From positions 1 to 34,342 of the forward strand of contig DUNG01000031.1 in the NCBI GenBank assembly GCA_012839475.1: a stretch of 34,342 nucleotides of DNA, in the 5' to 3' direction. The notes under the pieces are model-generated. The model did no database searches and had not been told where the DNA came from. It saw only the letters and a list, made by a program, of their open reading frames with translations. The DNA comes from Petrimonas sp. (lineage in GTDB: Bacteria > Bacteroidota > Bacteroidia > Bacteroidales > Dysgonomonadaceae). Each line of letters begins with the position of its first letter. Position 1 is the stretch's first letter. The position numbers and the translations under genes were made by a program. Positions 13,414-21,181 of this stretch are shown here, piece by piece.

Positions 13414-16341
13414 TTATTCAGCTAACGTGTCATTCTTAACCTCGGGCCTTCGCTGGATTTGCGAGGGGGTGAAGCCGAACTCCTTCTTGAACGCCCGGGA
13501 GAAATAGCTGGAGTCTTGGAAACCACAGGCCTCTGATACGTCAGCTATCTTTGAACTGGTTTCGGCGAGCATCCTCCGGGCCTTGTGCAACTTCACCTTT
13601 AACACGTACGAAATGGTGGAGTAGCCGGTGATGCCATTCATCTTGCGGTTCAATTGGGAAGGACTCATGGCCATCTCCTCGGCCAAGAAGAAAATGGATA
13701 GGTTGGGGTCGGCGATGGCCGAATAGATAAGGTCGGTAACGGTTTGCAGGAAAAGCATGTTTTCATCGGACTTCAGCGTATCGTCTTTCACCTGTTTGAT
13801 AACCGCGTTTGTATATTTCTCCTTGAGCCGCTCGCGGCTATCGAGGATATTGGCGATCAAGAACGTAAGCTCCTCGGGGTAGAAGGGTTTTTTCAGGTAG
13901 GAGTGGACGCCGCAGCTCAACCCTTTCAACTTATCCTCATCGCCTACCTTGGCAGTGAGCATAATGATGGGCACGTGATTAAGCAGGCGACTGGCCTGCA
14001 TCTCTTGACAGAGCTGGTAACCATCTTTCACCGGCATCATGATGTCGGTAACGACCAGGTCAGGTATGTTGGCTTCTGCCAGTTCGATACCCTCTTGCCC
14101 ATCACGCGCCGTCAATACCCGGTAGCTTTCCTTTAGCAGCGATTTCACGTACATCGCCACATCTTTGTTGTCCTCAACCACCAGGATCAAGGGGCGAACA
14201 GCCGTGGAGCCGTCAACCTCCTCACCAGCATCCACGTCGCCCCAATCATCACCGGTAGCAATGCTTTCCCCGATGACCAAACTATCCGCTGTTCGCCTGG
14301 TAACCGACCTGCCCGGTTGGAGGGGAGCAGGCGGCTCGAGCGGAACGACGAACGGGAGAGTGGCGTTCTTGACAGGTAAGGTAACCGTGAACGTGGCACC
14401 TTTACCCAGTTCGCTCTCGACTTCCACCGTGCCACCCATTCGCTCCACCATGAGCTGCACGAACGCGAGACCTATCCCGCTGCCACCCGTGTACCGCGAA
14501 CCCCTGCTCTGGTAAAACATCTCGAAAATGCGTTCCAAATCTTCCGGGGGAATCCCCTCGCCCATATCGGTGACGCGCAGGATAACCTCGTTGCCCCCTC
14601 TTCGCCGGGTGAAGATAAGGTGTATCTTGTCACCAGGATTGGAGTGCTTGATGGCGTTGGAAAGCAGGTTGCTCACGATTCGATCCACGTAGAACGGCAC
14701 GAAATCCATGTTGAGCGACTCCAGATCGGTGTAGAAGATCAGGTCGAGGTAGTTGGCTTTGGCGTGCAGCCGGAACGTCTCGGCAACCATACGCAGGTAA
14801 GGAACGATATTTCCATGCCGCCACTCCGGTTTATCGCTCCCGCTACCCACCTTAGTCACGTTTAGCAGCTGATTTACCATGCTTAGCAGGTTGTTGCTCT
14901 GACGATCAATGGCTTTTCTGTAGGCCACCCTCTCCTTCTCGGTGATGGAGTCGTGCTCTTGCAACCGTTTGTTAAGACCCTGGATAACGGTGAGGGGCGT
15001 ACGTATCTCGTGGGTGATATTGGTGAAGAAATCGGAACGGGTACGCTCCATCTCCTTCAAGAGCTTGTTACTCCTGCTTCGCTCCTTGTACGCGTAGTAG
15101 AGTACCGCCATGACGCTACCCCCGATCAATATGATAGCAATGAGCACGTACGAGATGTAGGTGCGGCGACTCTCCCTGGCGGCGGCTTCGGCCTCGATAC
15201 GAGCGACTAACCGCTCGTTGCGGTCGCGCTCGTAGTTCACCCGCATATCGAGGTAGACGTTGCTCCGCTGCACGCCCTGGATGCTGTCGCGCATGGCAAC
15301 GCTACGCTTGTAGTGTGACATGGCGTTGGCATGGTCGCCTTGCAGCAAGTAGTAGTCGTGCCAGAGCCCGTGTGCCTTAGCCAGGTGCTCGAGCGATTGA
15401 ATCTCCCGGGCCACCTGCTCGGTCTCCCGGATATACCTCTTAAACTCCACCAGGTCGTTAGTCTGCAAGCTAACCTCGGCGATGGCCAAGCCGGCCACGA
15501 GCCAGTGCCACGAGTCGGATATATCCTGCATCAGCGCTAACGCTTTCGCGTACTCCTCCTTCGCCTGGTCGTATTGCCCCTCGATGGCATGCAAGTCGCC
15601 GAAGTGGATATGGCAAAGCCCGATACCCATGTCGGATTTGGCCAACACGTTCTGTTCCATCGAGCGCTCGTAGTAAACCCTCGCCGAATCATACTGTTGA
15701 CGAAGTTCGAAGATGGCCCCGATGTTGGCGTAGTTGATAGCCTGTCCCAGGGTGCTCGAAAGGGTGACCTCGTCTTTCAGCGCGGCCCGAAAATATTTCT
15801 CCGCCTCGTCGAGGTAGCCAAGGGTAAGGCTAATGTTGCCCAACCCGTTGAGCGACACCACCCGGTTCTTCATACCCGTGCCGGGTTCATTGACCTTGGA
15901 GTAGGCCTCGGAGTAGGAAAGGGCCTGGTAATGGTAACTACTAGCTTCCGCCAACACGCCAATACGGCGGAAATCGGTTCCCAGGTTATTGAGCGCTTGC
16001 ACGGTCTCTAACGTGTCCCGCACCTTCAACGCCAGGTTGAGACCCTCTTGGTGCGAGGCGATGGCATCGGAGAAACGGGCATTATCGCGCTGGTACTTAC
16101 CCAGCTGCCGGTAGGCAATGATCGCGCCAGCGTCATCGCCACGCTCTAAGCACTCGTTCAGGAGGAAATTCAACGAGTCCTCGTTGTTTTGCACGGCGTA
16201 CAGCTTCGACGAGAAACTCCGTTTGTAGGCCTCATCTGCCTCCCCGTCATCATCCCGTTGGCAAGCGTTTACAAGCAGCAACACCGCGCCAAACAGCAAC
16301 GTCGCACCAAGCAGAATGTATTTCCCTCTCAGGTCTACCAT
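13414..16341 (-). CDS. hybrid two-component system (HTCS) regulator: TPR sensor, histidine kinase, receiver, AraC-type DNA-binding domain
   Basis: 975 residues from the ATG at 16341; a TTG nine bases upstream is possible. Order: an N-terminal hydrophobic helix ending LLLVNAC (a lipobox-like site, Cys27), TPR repeats (about 60-350, e.g. ALNNLG, LDEAEKYFRAAL, YDSARVYYERS), a transmembrane helix (395-417), HisKA with FFTNITHEIRTP (phospho-His444), HATPase with NLLSNAIKHS, DMGEGIP and GGSGIGLAF, a receiver with VVEDN and VVTDIMMP (phospho-Asp766) and YLKKPF, then an AraC/HTH_18 domain (about 865-965: IADVSEACGFQDSSYFSRAFKKEFGFTPSQI). The sensor is TPR-based rather than the Reg_prop/YYY propeller of polysaccharide HTCSs, and no SusC/SusD pair is adjacent. 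Likely target: the lipoprotein gene downstream. Confidence 0.92.
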   Translation of the reverse strand: MVDLRGKYILLGATLLFGAVLLLVNACQRDDDGEADEAYKRSFSSKLYAVQNNEDSLNFLLNECLERGDDAGAIIAYRQLGKYQRDNARFSDAIASHQEGLNLALKVRDTLETVQALNNLGTDFRRIGVLAEASSYHYQALSYSEAYSKVNEPGTGMKNRVVSLNGLGNISLTLGYLDEAEKYFRAALKDEVTLSSTLGQAINYANIGAIFELRQQYDSARVYYERSMEQNVLAKSDMGIGLCHIHFGDLHAIEGQYDQAKEEYAKALALMQDISDSWHWLVAGLAIAEVSLQTNDLVEFKRYIRETEQVAREIQSLEHLAKAHGLWHDYYLLQGDHANAMSHYKRSVAMRDSIQGVQRSNVYLDMRVNYERDRNERLVARIEAEAAARESRRTYISYVLIAIILIGGSVMAVLYYAYKERSRSNKLLKEMERTRSDFFTNITHEIRTPLTVIQGLNKRLQEHDSITEKERVAYRKAIDRQSNNLLSMVNQLLNVTKVGSGSDKPEWRHGNIVPYLRMVAETFRLHAKANYLDLIFYTDLESLNMDFVPFYVDRIVSNLLSNAIKHSNPGDKIHLIFTRRRGGNEVILRVTDMGEGIPPEDLERIFEMFYQSRGSRYTGGSGIGLAFVQLMVERMGGTVEVESELGKGATFTVTLPVKNATLPFVVPLEPPAPLQPGRSVTRRTADSLVIGESIATGDDWGDVDAGEEVDGSTAVRPLILVVEDNKDVAMYVKSLLKESYRVLTARDGQEGIELAEANIPDLVVTDIMMPVKDGYQLCQEMQASRLLNHVPIIMLTAKVGDEDKLKGLSCGVHSYLKKPFYPEELTFLIANILDSRERLKEKYTNAVIKQVKDDTLKSDENMLFLQTVTDLIYSAIADPNLSIFFLAEEMAMSPSQLNRKMNGITGYSTISYVLKVKLHKARRMLAETSSKIADVSEACGFQDSSYFSRAFKKEFGFTPSQIQRRPEVKNDTLAE

Positions 16342-16417
16342 ATCAAACAAACGCCATAACCATGCAAGGAGTAAATGTACGCGTTTTTCACAACAAATTA
16401 ATGGTCAATATCTTTTG

Positions 16418-16505
16418 CGGAGAGAGCGGGATTCGAACCCGCGATACACTTTTGGCGTATACACGCTTTCCAGGCGTGCCTCTTCAACCACTCGAGCACC
16501 TCTCC
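16418..16505 (-). tRNA. tRNA-Ser(GGA)
   Basis: 88 nt with a 7-bp acceptor stem (GGAGAGG/TCTCTCC, one G-T pair), discriminator G, D-arm, and anticodon stem CACGC/GCGTG with loop CTGGAAA, giving anticodon GGA. There is a long variable arm typical of serine tRNA, and a T-arm GCGGGTTCGAATCCCGC. CCA is not encoded. It lies between the HTCS gene and tatD on the same strand. Confidence 0.95.
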
Positions 16506-16528
16506 TGATCTATTTACTACTCGAACGA

Positions 16529-16536
16529 CAAAAGTA
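16529..16536 (-). promoter_or_regulatory. -7 box of tRNA-Ser (TACTTTTG)
   Basis: TACTTTTG on the minus strand matches TAnnTTTG exactly, placing a start about 18 nt before the tRNA. The upstream region is T-rich but has no clean TTTG at the 19-20 nt spacing. Confidence 0.55.
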
Positions 16537-16692
16537 ATCAATTTATCGCAAAAAAACTACCGTGAAGGCCATTTTCTCGCCCTGTTCTCGTTAAACCGAC
16601 TGGAAAACGAGTTAACTCGAGTAAACAGGAACAGCGACAATCAAAGATTCGCGGAATGCCCTTCCGCGTTAAATCGGCAGACAGGAGGGAAG
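16537..16692. other. intergenic region between tRNA-Ser and tatD, with two small inverted repeats
   Basis: No gene seen. CGAGTTAACTCG at 16608-16619 is a perfect 12-bp palindrome. CGCGGAA (16650-16656) and TTCCGCG (16662-16668) form a 7-bp hairpin 24 nt after tatD that may mark its transcript end, though only weak T-richness follows on the minus strand. Confidence 0.4.
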
Positions 16693-17562
16693 TTATACTC
16701 CAAAAAGAGCGACGGCGTTGCGGGTCGTGATCCCCGCCACGGTTGCCGCGTCCACCGCCCATGCTTCCGCGATGGCACGAATCACGTACGGCAAGTAGGC
16801 GGGCTCGTTCCGCTTACCCCGGTAGGGTACGGGTGCCAGGTAGGGCGAATCGGTCTCCGCTACTACCCTATCGCGGGGGCAATACTGCAACGTGCCGGCC
16901 AGCCCGGAGTTTTTAAAGGTCACCACACCGTTCACCCCCACCATGAAATTCTTCAACGAGAGGATTAGCTCCAGCTCCTCCCGGTCGCCTCCAAAGCTGT
17001 GGAACACCCCCCGGAGCGAGCTTTCGCCCACCCGCCGGATACTTTCCACCACCTCCCGCGTCGCGTTCCTAAAGTGGATGGAGAGCGGTAGGTTCAACTC
17101 CCGGCTCCACTCCAGCTGTTGCTCGAACGCGGCGATCTGCTCCCGCTTCAACGAATCATCCCAATAGAGGTCGATACCCACTTCGCCCACGGCCATGTAG
17201 CCTGCGCCTCCCCGGCCTGCGCTTCCGACGTCCGTGCCACCCCCTTCCGTACCTCCCCTGTCCGCACCTCCGCATGTAGTTTCGGCGAACGGGGGGTGCC
17301 CCGTCAACTCGTCGTACACCCTATCCAACTGTTTTCGCCACCCCTTGGTAACGCTGGTGGGGTGTAGCCCCATCATGGGGTGAAGGAAACCAGGATGGCG
17401 GATTACCAGCTGCTTAAGCTCGTTGATAGAGTCCTCATCAATATTGGGCAACAGCACTTTCCTCACACCGGCCTCCTTCGCCCGGGCCACTACCGCCTCT
17501 ACATCATCGTGGAACGCCTCCACGAAGAGGTGAGCGTGCGTGTCAACACAATCACTACCCAT
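16693..17562 (-). CDS. tatD: TatD family metal-dependent hydrolase with a Gly-rich pentapeptide insertion
   Basis: 289 residues from the ATG at 17562, four bases after the upstream gene's stop; an earlier in-frame start inside that gene is rejected for lack of similarity. Metal-site landmarks: DTHAH (7-11), GEVGIDLYWD (Glu127), SIHFRNA (His), VFHSFGG (His) and AETDSPYLAP (Asp). This TIM-barrel family acts as a DNase or related hydrolase in the cytoplasm. Unusually, residues 98-121 are an insertion of Gly-rich pentapeptides (GGADR GGTEG GGTDV GSAGR GGAG) directly before the strand bearing Glu127, absent from typical TatD proteins of about 255-265 residues. Last gene of an hpt / polyprenyl synthase / tatD operon. 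Confidence 0.9.
   Translation of the reverse strand: MGSDCVDTHAHLFVEAFHDDVEAVVARAKEAGVRKVLLPNIDEDSINELKQLVIRHPGFLHPMMGLHPTSVTKGWRKQLDRVYDELTGHPPFAETTCGGADRGGTEGGGTDVGSAGRGGAGYMAVGEVGIDLYWDDSLKREQIAAFEQQLEWSRELNLPLSIHFRNATREVVESIRRVGESSLRGVFHSFGGDREELELILSLKNFMVGVNGVVTFKNSGLAGTLQYCPRDRVVAETDSPYLAPVPYRGKRNEPAYLPYVIRAIAEAWAVDAATVAGITTRNAVALFGV
17200..17271 (-). repeat. degenerate 15-bp tandem repeat (about 4.8 units) inside tatD
   Basis: Minus-strand units run GGAGGTGCGGACAGG, GGAGGTACGGAAGGG, GGTGGCACGGACGTC, GGAAGCGCAGGCCGG, GGAGGCGCAGGC. Each encodes five residues starting with GG or GS. Divergence between units indicates the expansion is old and tolerated. Confidence 0.75.
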
Positions 17563-17566
17563 CCCG

Positions 17567-18544
17567 CTACTTCTCCCGGTACATGAGTCCCTCAGCCAGG
17601 TCGGCCAACAGCTGTTTGCGGTCATCCGACACTTGCACCAACGCGAGGCACTCCAACGATGCATGGTAATAGCGTTGGATAAGCTTTTCTACAACAGCCT
17701 TAAGGTTAAGCTCATCGTACACCTGCTTAATCGCCTCGATTTTCGCTTCCGGTTGATACTCCTCCGCGCTCAACCACCTGTTGAGCTCTTGTCGTTGCAT
17801 GGGGTTGGCGTTCTCCAACGCCTTGATGAGCAAGTAGGTCTTCTTGTTACAAAGAATATCTCCCCCAACCCGCTTCCCGAAGGTTCGCGGGTCGCCGTAC
17901 ACGTCCAGCAGGTCGTCCCTCAGCTGAAAAGCGAGGCCCATGTTCTCACCATACCCGTAGAGCACGTTGGCATTCTCCGCCGATGTTTCGGCTAGGATAG
18001 CTCCCATCTTAAGAGAGCACCCGATGAGTACGGCCGTTTTCAGCCGAATCATTTCGAGGTACTCCTCCTCGGCAACCTGGTCGCGTCGTTCAAAATCCAT
18101 ATCGTGCTGCTGCCCCTTGCAAACCTCCAACGCGGTGGTCGTGAAGAGCTCCATCACGGCAGGCAAGAACCTTGATGGGACTTGCGCGAGTTGCCTGTAA
18201 GCCTCGAACACCATCGCGTCACCAGAGAGAATAGCCACGTTGGTACCCCATTTCTCATGCACCGTGGGATGCCCCCTTCGTATCGCAGCCCGATCCATCA
18301 AATCGTCATGCACCAGCGAAAAGTTATGAAATATCTCGATAGCCACAGCCGGGGACAGGGCCATCGCGGGATCCCCGTCAAACAGGTCCACCGATAGCAG
18401 CACCAACAACGGACGAAGCCTCTTGCCTCCTAACCCCAGGATATAGCGGACAGGTTCGAACAACGTGCGGGGTTGTTCGCCCTCTAACACCTTTCTTACC
18501 GCCTCGTCAATCTTACTCTCGTACCTTGAAATCTTGTCGCTCAT
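17567..18544 (-). CDS. polyprenyl synthetase (trans-isoprenyl diphosphate synthase)
   Basis: 325 residues. First Asp-rich motif HDDLMDRAAIRRG (Asp80, Asp81, Asp84, with the following RRG) and second QLRDDLLDVYGD (Asp210, Asp211, Asp214), plus GGKRLRP (39-45) for isopentenyl diphosphate binding and GQQHDMDFE. All catalytic elements of the family are present. It condenses isopentenyl diphosphate with an allylic primer; in Bacteroidetes such enzymes supply farnesyl/geranylgeranyl chains or the menaquinone side chain. Chain length cannot be fixed from sequence, so I give no gene symbol. It starts 11 nt after hpt and ends 4 nt before tatD, hence one operon. Confidence 0.92.
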   Translation of the reverse strand: MSDKISRYESKIDEAVRKVLEGEQPRTLFEPVRYILGLGGKRLRPLLVLLSVDLFDGDPAMALSPAVAIEIFHNFSLVHDDLMDRAAIRRGHPTVHEKWGTNVAILSGDAMVFEAYRQLAQVPSRFLPAVMELFTTTALEVCKGQQHDMDFERRDQVAEEEYLEMIRLKTAVLIGCSLKMGAILAETSAENANVLYGYGENMGLAFQLRDDLLDVYGDPRTFGKRVGGDILCNKKTYLLIKALENANPMQRQELNRWLSAEEYQPEAKIEAIKQVYDELNLKAVVEKLIQRYYHASLECLALVQVSDDRKQLLADLAEGLMYREK

Positions 18545-18555
18545 CGTACCTCACC

Positions 18556-19092
18556 TCATTTAACCTTGTAAATATCCTTAATGTTCCTCCCGTACCCGTC
18601 GTAGTCCAGCCCGTATCCCACGATAAAATCGTTCGGTATCTCAAGCGCCACGTAATCGGGAGAGAGCTTCTGCCTCAATGCGGCCGGCTTGAAGAGCAGG
18701 GTGGCAATCCTCACCTCGGCGGGTTCTAACTTCATCAGCTCGGCGATCAGGGCAACCATCGTGTTTCCACTATCCACGATGTCCTCTACGATTACCACCA
18801 CGCGCCCCTTGATGCTTTCGTTCAATCCCAATACCTCCTGCACCTGATGGGTGGTCTCCGTCCCTTGGTACGAAGCCAGCCGGACGAACGTGATTTCGCA
18901 GGGGATGGCTACCTCTTTCATCAGCTCCCCCGCGAACATGAAGGCCCCGTTCAGAACGGCAACGAATAAGGGATCTTTCCCATCAAGATCGGCATTAATC
19001 TGCCTGGCTACCCGCTTGATTTCCTCCTCTATCACCTGCTGCTCGATAAACAACTCGAACTGCTTATCTTTAATGGTAATGGTCTCTTTCAC
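18556..19092 (-). CDS. hpt: hypoxanthine phosphoribosyltransferase
   Basis: 178 residues starting at a GTG codon (19092) with AAAAGGGAAAA upstream. The PRPP-binding loop is VVVIVEDIVDSGNTM; the N-terminal FVAVLNGAFMFAGEL and the C-terminal VALEIPNDFIVGYGLDYDGYGRNI (purine-binding, with the Asp-Tyr pair) are typical of bacterial Hpt. It converts hypoxanthine (and often guanine) plus PRPP to IMP/GMP in the cytoplasm. First gene of the hpt / polyprenyl synthase / tatD operon. It could use bases released by the periplasmic nucleotidase and nucleoside hydrolase encoded at 2-6 kb; that link is inference. Confidence 0.95.
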   Translation of the reverse strand: MKETITIKDKQFELFIEQQVIEEEIKRVARQINADLDGKDPLFVAVLNGAFMFAGELMKEVAIPCEITFVRLASYQGTETTHQVQEVLGLNESIKGRVVVIVEDIVDSGNTMVALIAELMKLEPAEVRIATLLFKPAALRQKLSPDYVALEIPNDFIVGYGLDYDGYGRNIKDIYKVK

Positions 19093-19181
19093 TTTTCCCT
19101 TTTATTAATAGTTGTGATAATACAATTGTAGACGTGCAAACGTTCCCACGGCAACGATTCGCACTTTTTCGGGATTCCCGG

Positions 19182-20810
19182 TCACTTCACGATATCGGTC
19201 AGTTTAACCGCTTGAAAGGTCATATGCGCCACGCTGCTCTCGTAGAGGATACCCACCGTCTCCCTGTCAATCATCGTCAAGCAAGAGTATCCCCAGCCCG
19301 AATCCTCGTCCAGCAACACCTGGTACTCGTTTGGGAAGGTGAGTCCGCCATCTAAGCTCGCCTTGATGGTAATCAAGTGGCGGCTCGTGGTAGAGTTCGG
19401 GTTAGAGAAGAGCAAAATATCTCTTCCCAGCACGTTGTCCTCCGCCTTAACAGCGATAAGGCTAGCCATGCAAACCGGTTCTTGCAGGACGCTTCTCGAC
19501 GACGGGTGCTCGGTCCACGTTTTCCCAAGATCGCTCGTCACGGCGACTGCCCGGCTACCACCCCGGTTATCCCGCATGTTCAGCATCAACACCCCGGGCT
19601 CCAGCTCGGCCACCTGCGCCTCGGTGGTGTTGGAGCGGGCCGGCTCATGGATGGTCCAGCTCTCCCCACGGTCCTTGCTATACATAACACCGGCGTGTGG
19701 TATACGCTCCGCGTCGATAAACTGGATGGGGAAAACCAGCGTACCATCGGCCATGGTGATTCCCATGCCCGGCCCCTGCAGCAGGAAGTTCCACGAGGGA
19801 TCCTTCACCTGCCCGGTGATGTTGATGGGTGCCGACCAGGTCCGACCGTCGTCCGTGCTCTTCGCCAACATCAGCTGCGCGGTGGTCTCCTTGCCGTTGC
19901 CATCCATCGAGTTCACCCACGCGCGCCCGTTCCCCATACCGTGGGTCCAGGCGGCGATCACCCATATTGCCCCGGTCACGTCGTCCACCAAGATGGCCGG
20001 GTCGCCTACCCCGTTCTGTGCCTTAGGCATCCCCCCGTGCTCACCGAAACTGAGCGGCAACCGCATTTTCTCCCAGGTCTGCCCCTTATCGGTACTCCGG
20101 CTCAGACCTACATCGACGTACTCTTGCAGGTCAACGCTGCTATTGTATCGCACATCGTACACACCCAACAGGCTACCTTTTTTAGAGGTAACCAGCCCCG
20201 GTATACGGTACGAGGCGGAACCATCATCACCTGCATGGCGCACGCCGATGCCCATCCGATGCGTTGCCCTTTCCGTGGCAAACGCCAGCGGCGCCTCTTG
20301 CCCGTCCAGCTTCACCGAGGTCAACTCCACATCGATGGTCGAGAGGAGCGACGCGTTCGGTATCATCTGCAGGCTCACCCAGAAGTAGTTGATACCAGGA
20401 AACAACTTATAATCCGGCGAGAAAATCACCTCGCTCACCGGAGCGATCACCTCCTCCACCTTAAGTGAGTAGGAGGGGTTAGCGCACCGCGTCTTTCCCT
20501 GCGCGTGGCTCGACACGTACTGTTGTACCGGCGAGTAGTGTAGTTGGCCAGCGCGTTGTGGCGCTTCCGTTCCACTATAATAGAGCTTTACCGCCTCCAC
20601 CTCGTTGAGGTTCACTTGGTCTGCAAAGCGTAGGACTATCTCGTTCAACGCCTTCGTCTCTTGTGCATCAACGCGGAGGTAAAAGAGCACGTTATCCACC
20701 CGGTCAATCAAGATAGGAATCCGGGTCTGCTTCACCTGAACCGTATCCGCCCCCCAGGCGAACAGCGTGGCAGCAACTATCATTAAGCTTAGCCATACAA
20801 CTCTTTTCAT
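19182..20810 (-). CDS. nanH: secreted sialidase (GH33, BNR repeats)
   Basis: 542 residues. Signal peptide 1-20 (…FAWG/ADT). Residues 25-170 form a beta-sandwich N-terminal domain typical of Bacteroidetes sialidases. The six-bladed propeller starts at about 185 with the arginine motif YRIPGL (Arg202) and contains Asp-boxes STDKGQTW (239-246), STDDGRTW (318-325), SKDRGESW (378-385), TSDLGKTW (425-432) and ASLDGGLTF (484-492). Other catalytic candidates are Glu402 or Glu404 (AELEPG), Arg413/Arg420, Arg477 (TTSRHL), Tyr508 (WGYSCL) and Glu524. It should release terminal sialic acid from glycoconjugates outside the cell. No nan transport or catabolic genes are nearby. A consensus -7 box lies upstream. 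Confidence 0.92.
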   Translation of the reverse strand: MKRVVWLSLMIVAATLFAWGADTVQVKQTRIPILIDRVDNVLFYLRVDAQETKALNEIVLRFADQVNLNEVEAVKLYYSGTEAPQRAGQLHYSPVQQYVSSHAQGKTRCANPSYSLKVEEVIAPVSEVIFSPDYKLFPGINYFWVSLQMIPNASLLSTIDVELTSVKLDGQEAPLAFATERATHRMGIGVRHAGDDGSASYRIPGLVTSKKGSLLGVYDVRYNSSVDLQEYVDVGLSRSTDKGQTWEKMRLPLSFGEHGGMPKAQNGVGDPAILVDDVTGAIWVIAAWTHGMGNGRAWVNSMDGNGKETTAQLMLAKSTDDGRTWSAPINITGQVKDPSWNFLLQGPGMGITMADGTLVFPIQFIDAERIPHAGVMYSKDRGESWTIHEPARSNTTEAQVAELEPGVLMLNMRDNRGGSRAVAVTSDLGKTWTEHPSSRSVLQEPVCMASLIAVKAEDNVLGRDILLFSNPNSTTSRHLITIKASLDGGLTFPNEYQVLLDEDSGWGYSCLTMIDRETVGILYESSVAHMTFQAVKLTDIVK

Positions 20811-20873
20811 TGTCTCGTGTTTTAGGGGTACAGCTCCAACCTGTCTGTTTCCCGTGAAATTATTTTTCTCCTA

Positions 20874-20881
20874 CAAAAATA
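20874..20881 (-). promoter_or_regulatory. -7 box of the sialidase gene (TATTTTTG)
   Basis: TATTTTTG on the minus strand matches TAnnTTTG. The -33 position is a T-run (TTTTTTT) rather than TTTG. Predicted start about 20869, giving a 5' UTR near 60 nt. Confidence 0.5.
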
Positions 20882-21115
20882 GATGAAAAAACGTACATAA
20901 AAAAACAATATTGCCCCGCTGTAAGTTCAACTTGGCAAATCAACAGGAGGTAAAAACGGGAAAGTGCACTCATCTCCCTTTGGCATGGATTTTGAGATAG
21001 ATATTATGCTTCAAACAAACATGGCTACTTTCACGTTTAAAAGGGAAGTGCCACCCCTTGGAAGAAGAACCCCAACGTTAGCTACACGAACACGCGTTTG
21101 GAAAACCAAGTACGT
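20882..21115. other. divergent intergenic region between sialidase and lon
   Basis: No ORF is credible here and I find no TAnnTTTG box reading toward lon; TTTG occurs at several places but without the TA pair. The lon promoter is therefore not identified by consensus. Confidence 0.4.
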
Positions 21116-21181
21116 TATGAAACCGACATGATTAAAACATTATAGGTTTCATACGCTAAAAAGCATAGATAAAATAATCGT
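21114..21181 (+). promoter_or_regulatory. leader cassette copy 4, upstream of lon
   Basis: Plus strand: ATG AAA CCG ACA TGA (MKPT, 21117-21131) overlaps by ATGA a second ORF, MIKTL (21128-21145). The stretch ATGAAACCGACATGATTAAA is identical to copy 1 upstream of the nucleoside hydrolase. Arms TATGAAACC (21116-21124) and GGTTTCATA (21145-21153) form a perfect 9-bp stem with a 20-nt loop holding both overlapping ORFs. The gene start follows the same AAAATAATCGT-ATG context. Confidence 0.65.

Noticed and set aside
13414-16341. Polysaccharide utilisation locus around the HTCS gene
   Set aside because: No SusC/SusD-like genes or linked glycoside hydrolases within several kb; the nearest glycosidase (sialidase) is 3 kb upstream behind a separate operon.
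17563-17664. Extended TatD start inside the polyprenyl synthase gene
   Set aside because: The extra residues overlap the upstream coding region out of frame and lack similarity; the ATG at 17562 fits DTHAH at residue 7.
19339-20468. Two overlapping plus-strand ORFs of about 350-360 codons opposite the sialidase
   Set aside because: Both are reverse-frame shadows of the BNR protein, whose catalytic motifs and Asp-boxes are unambiguous.
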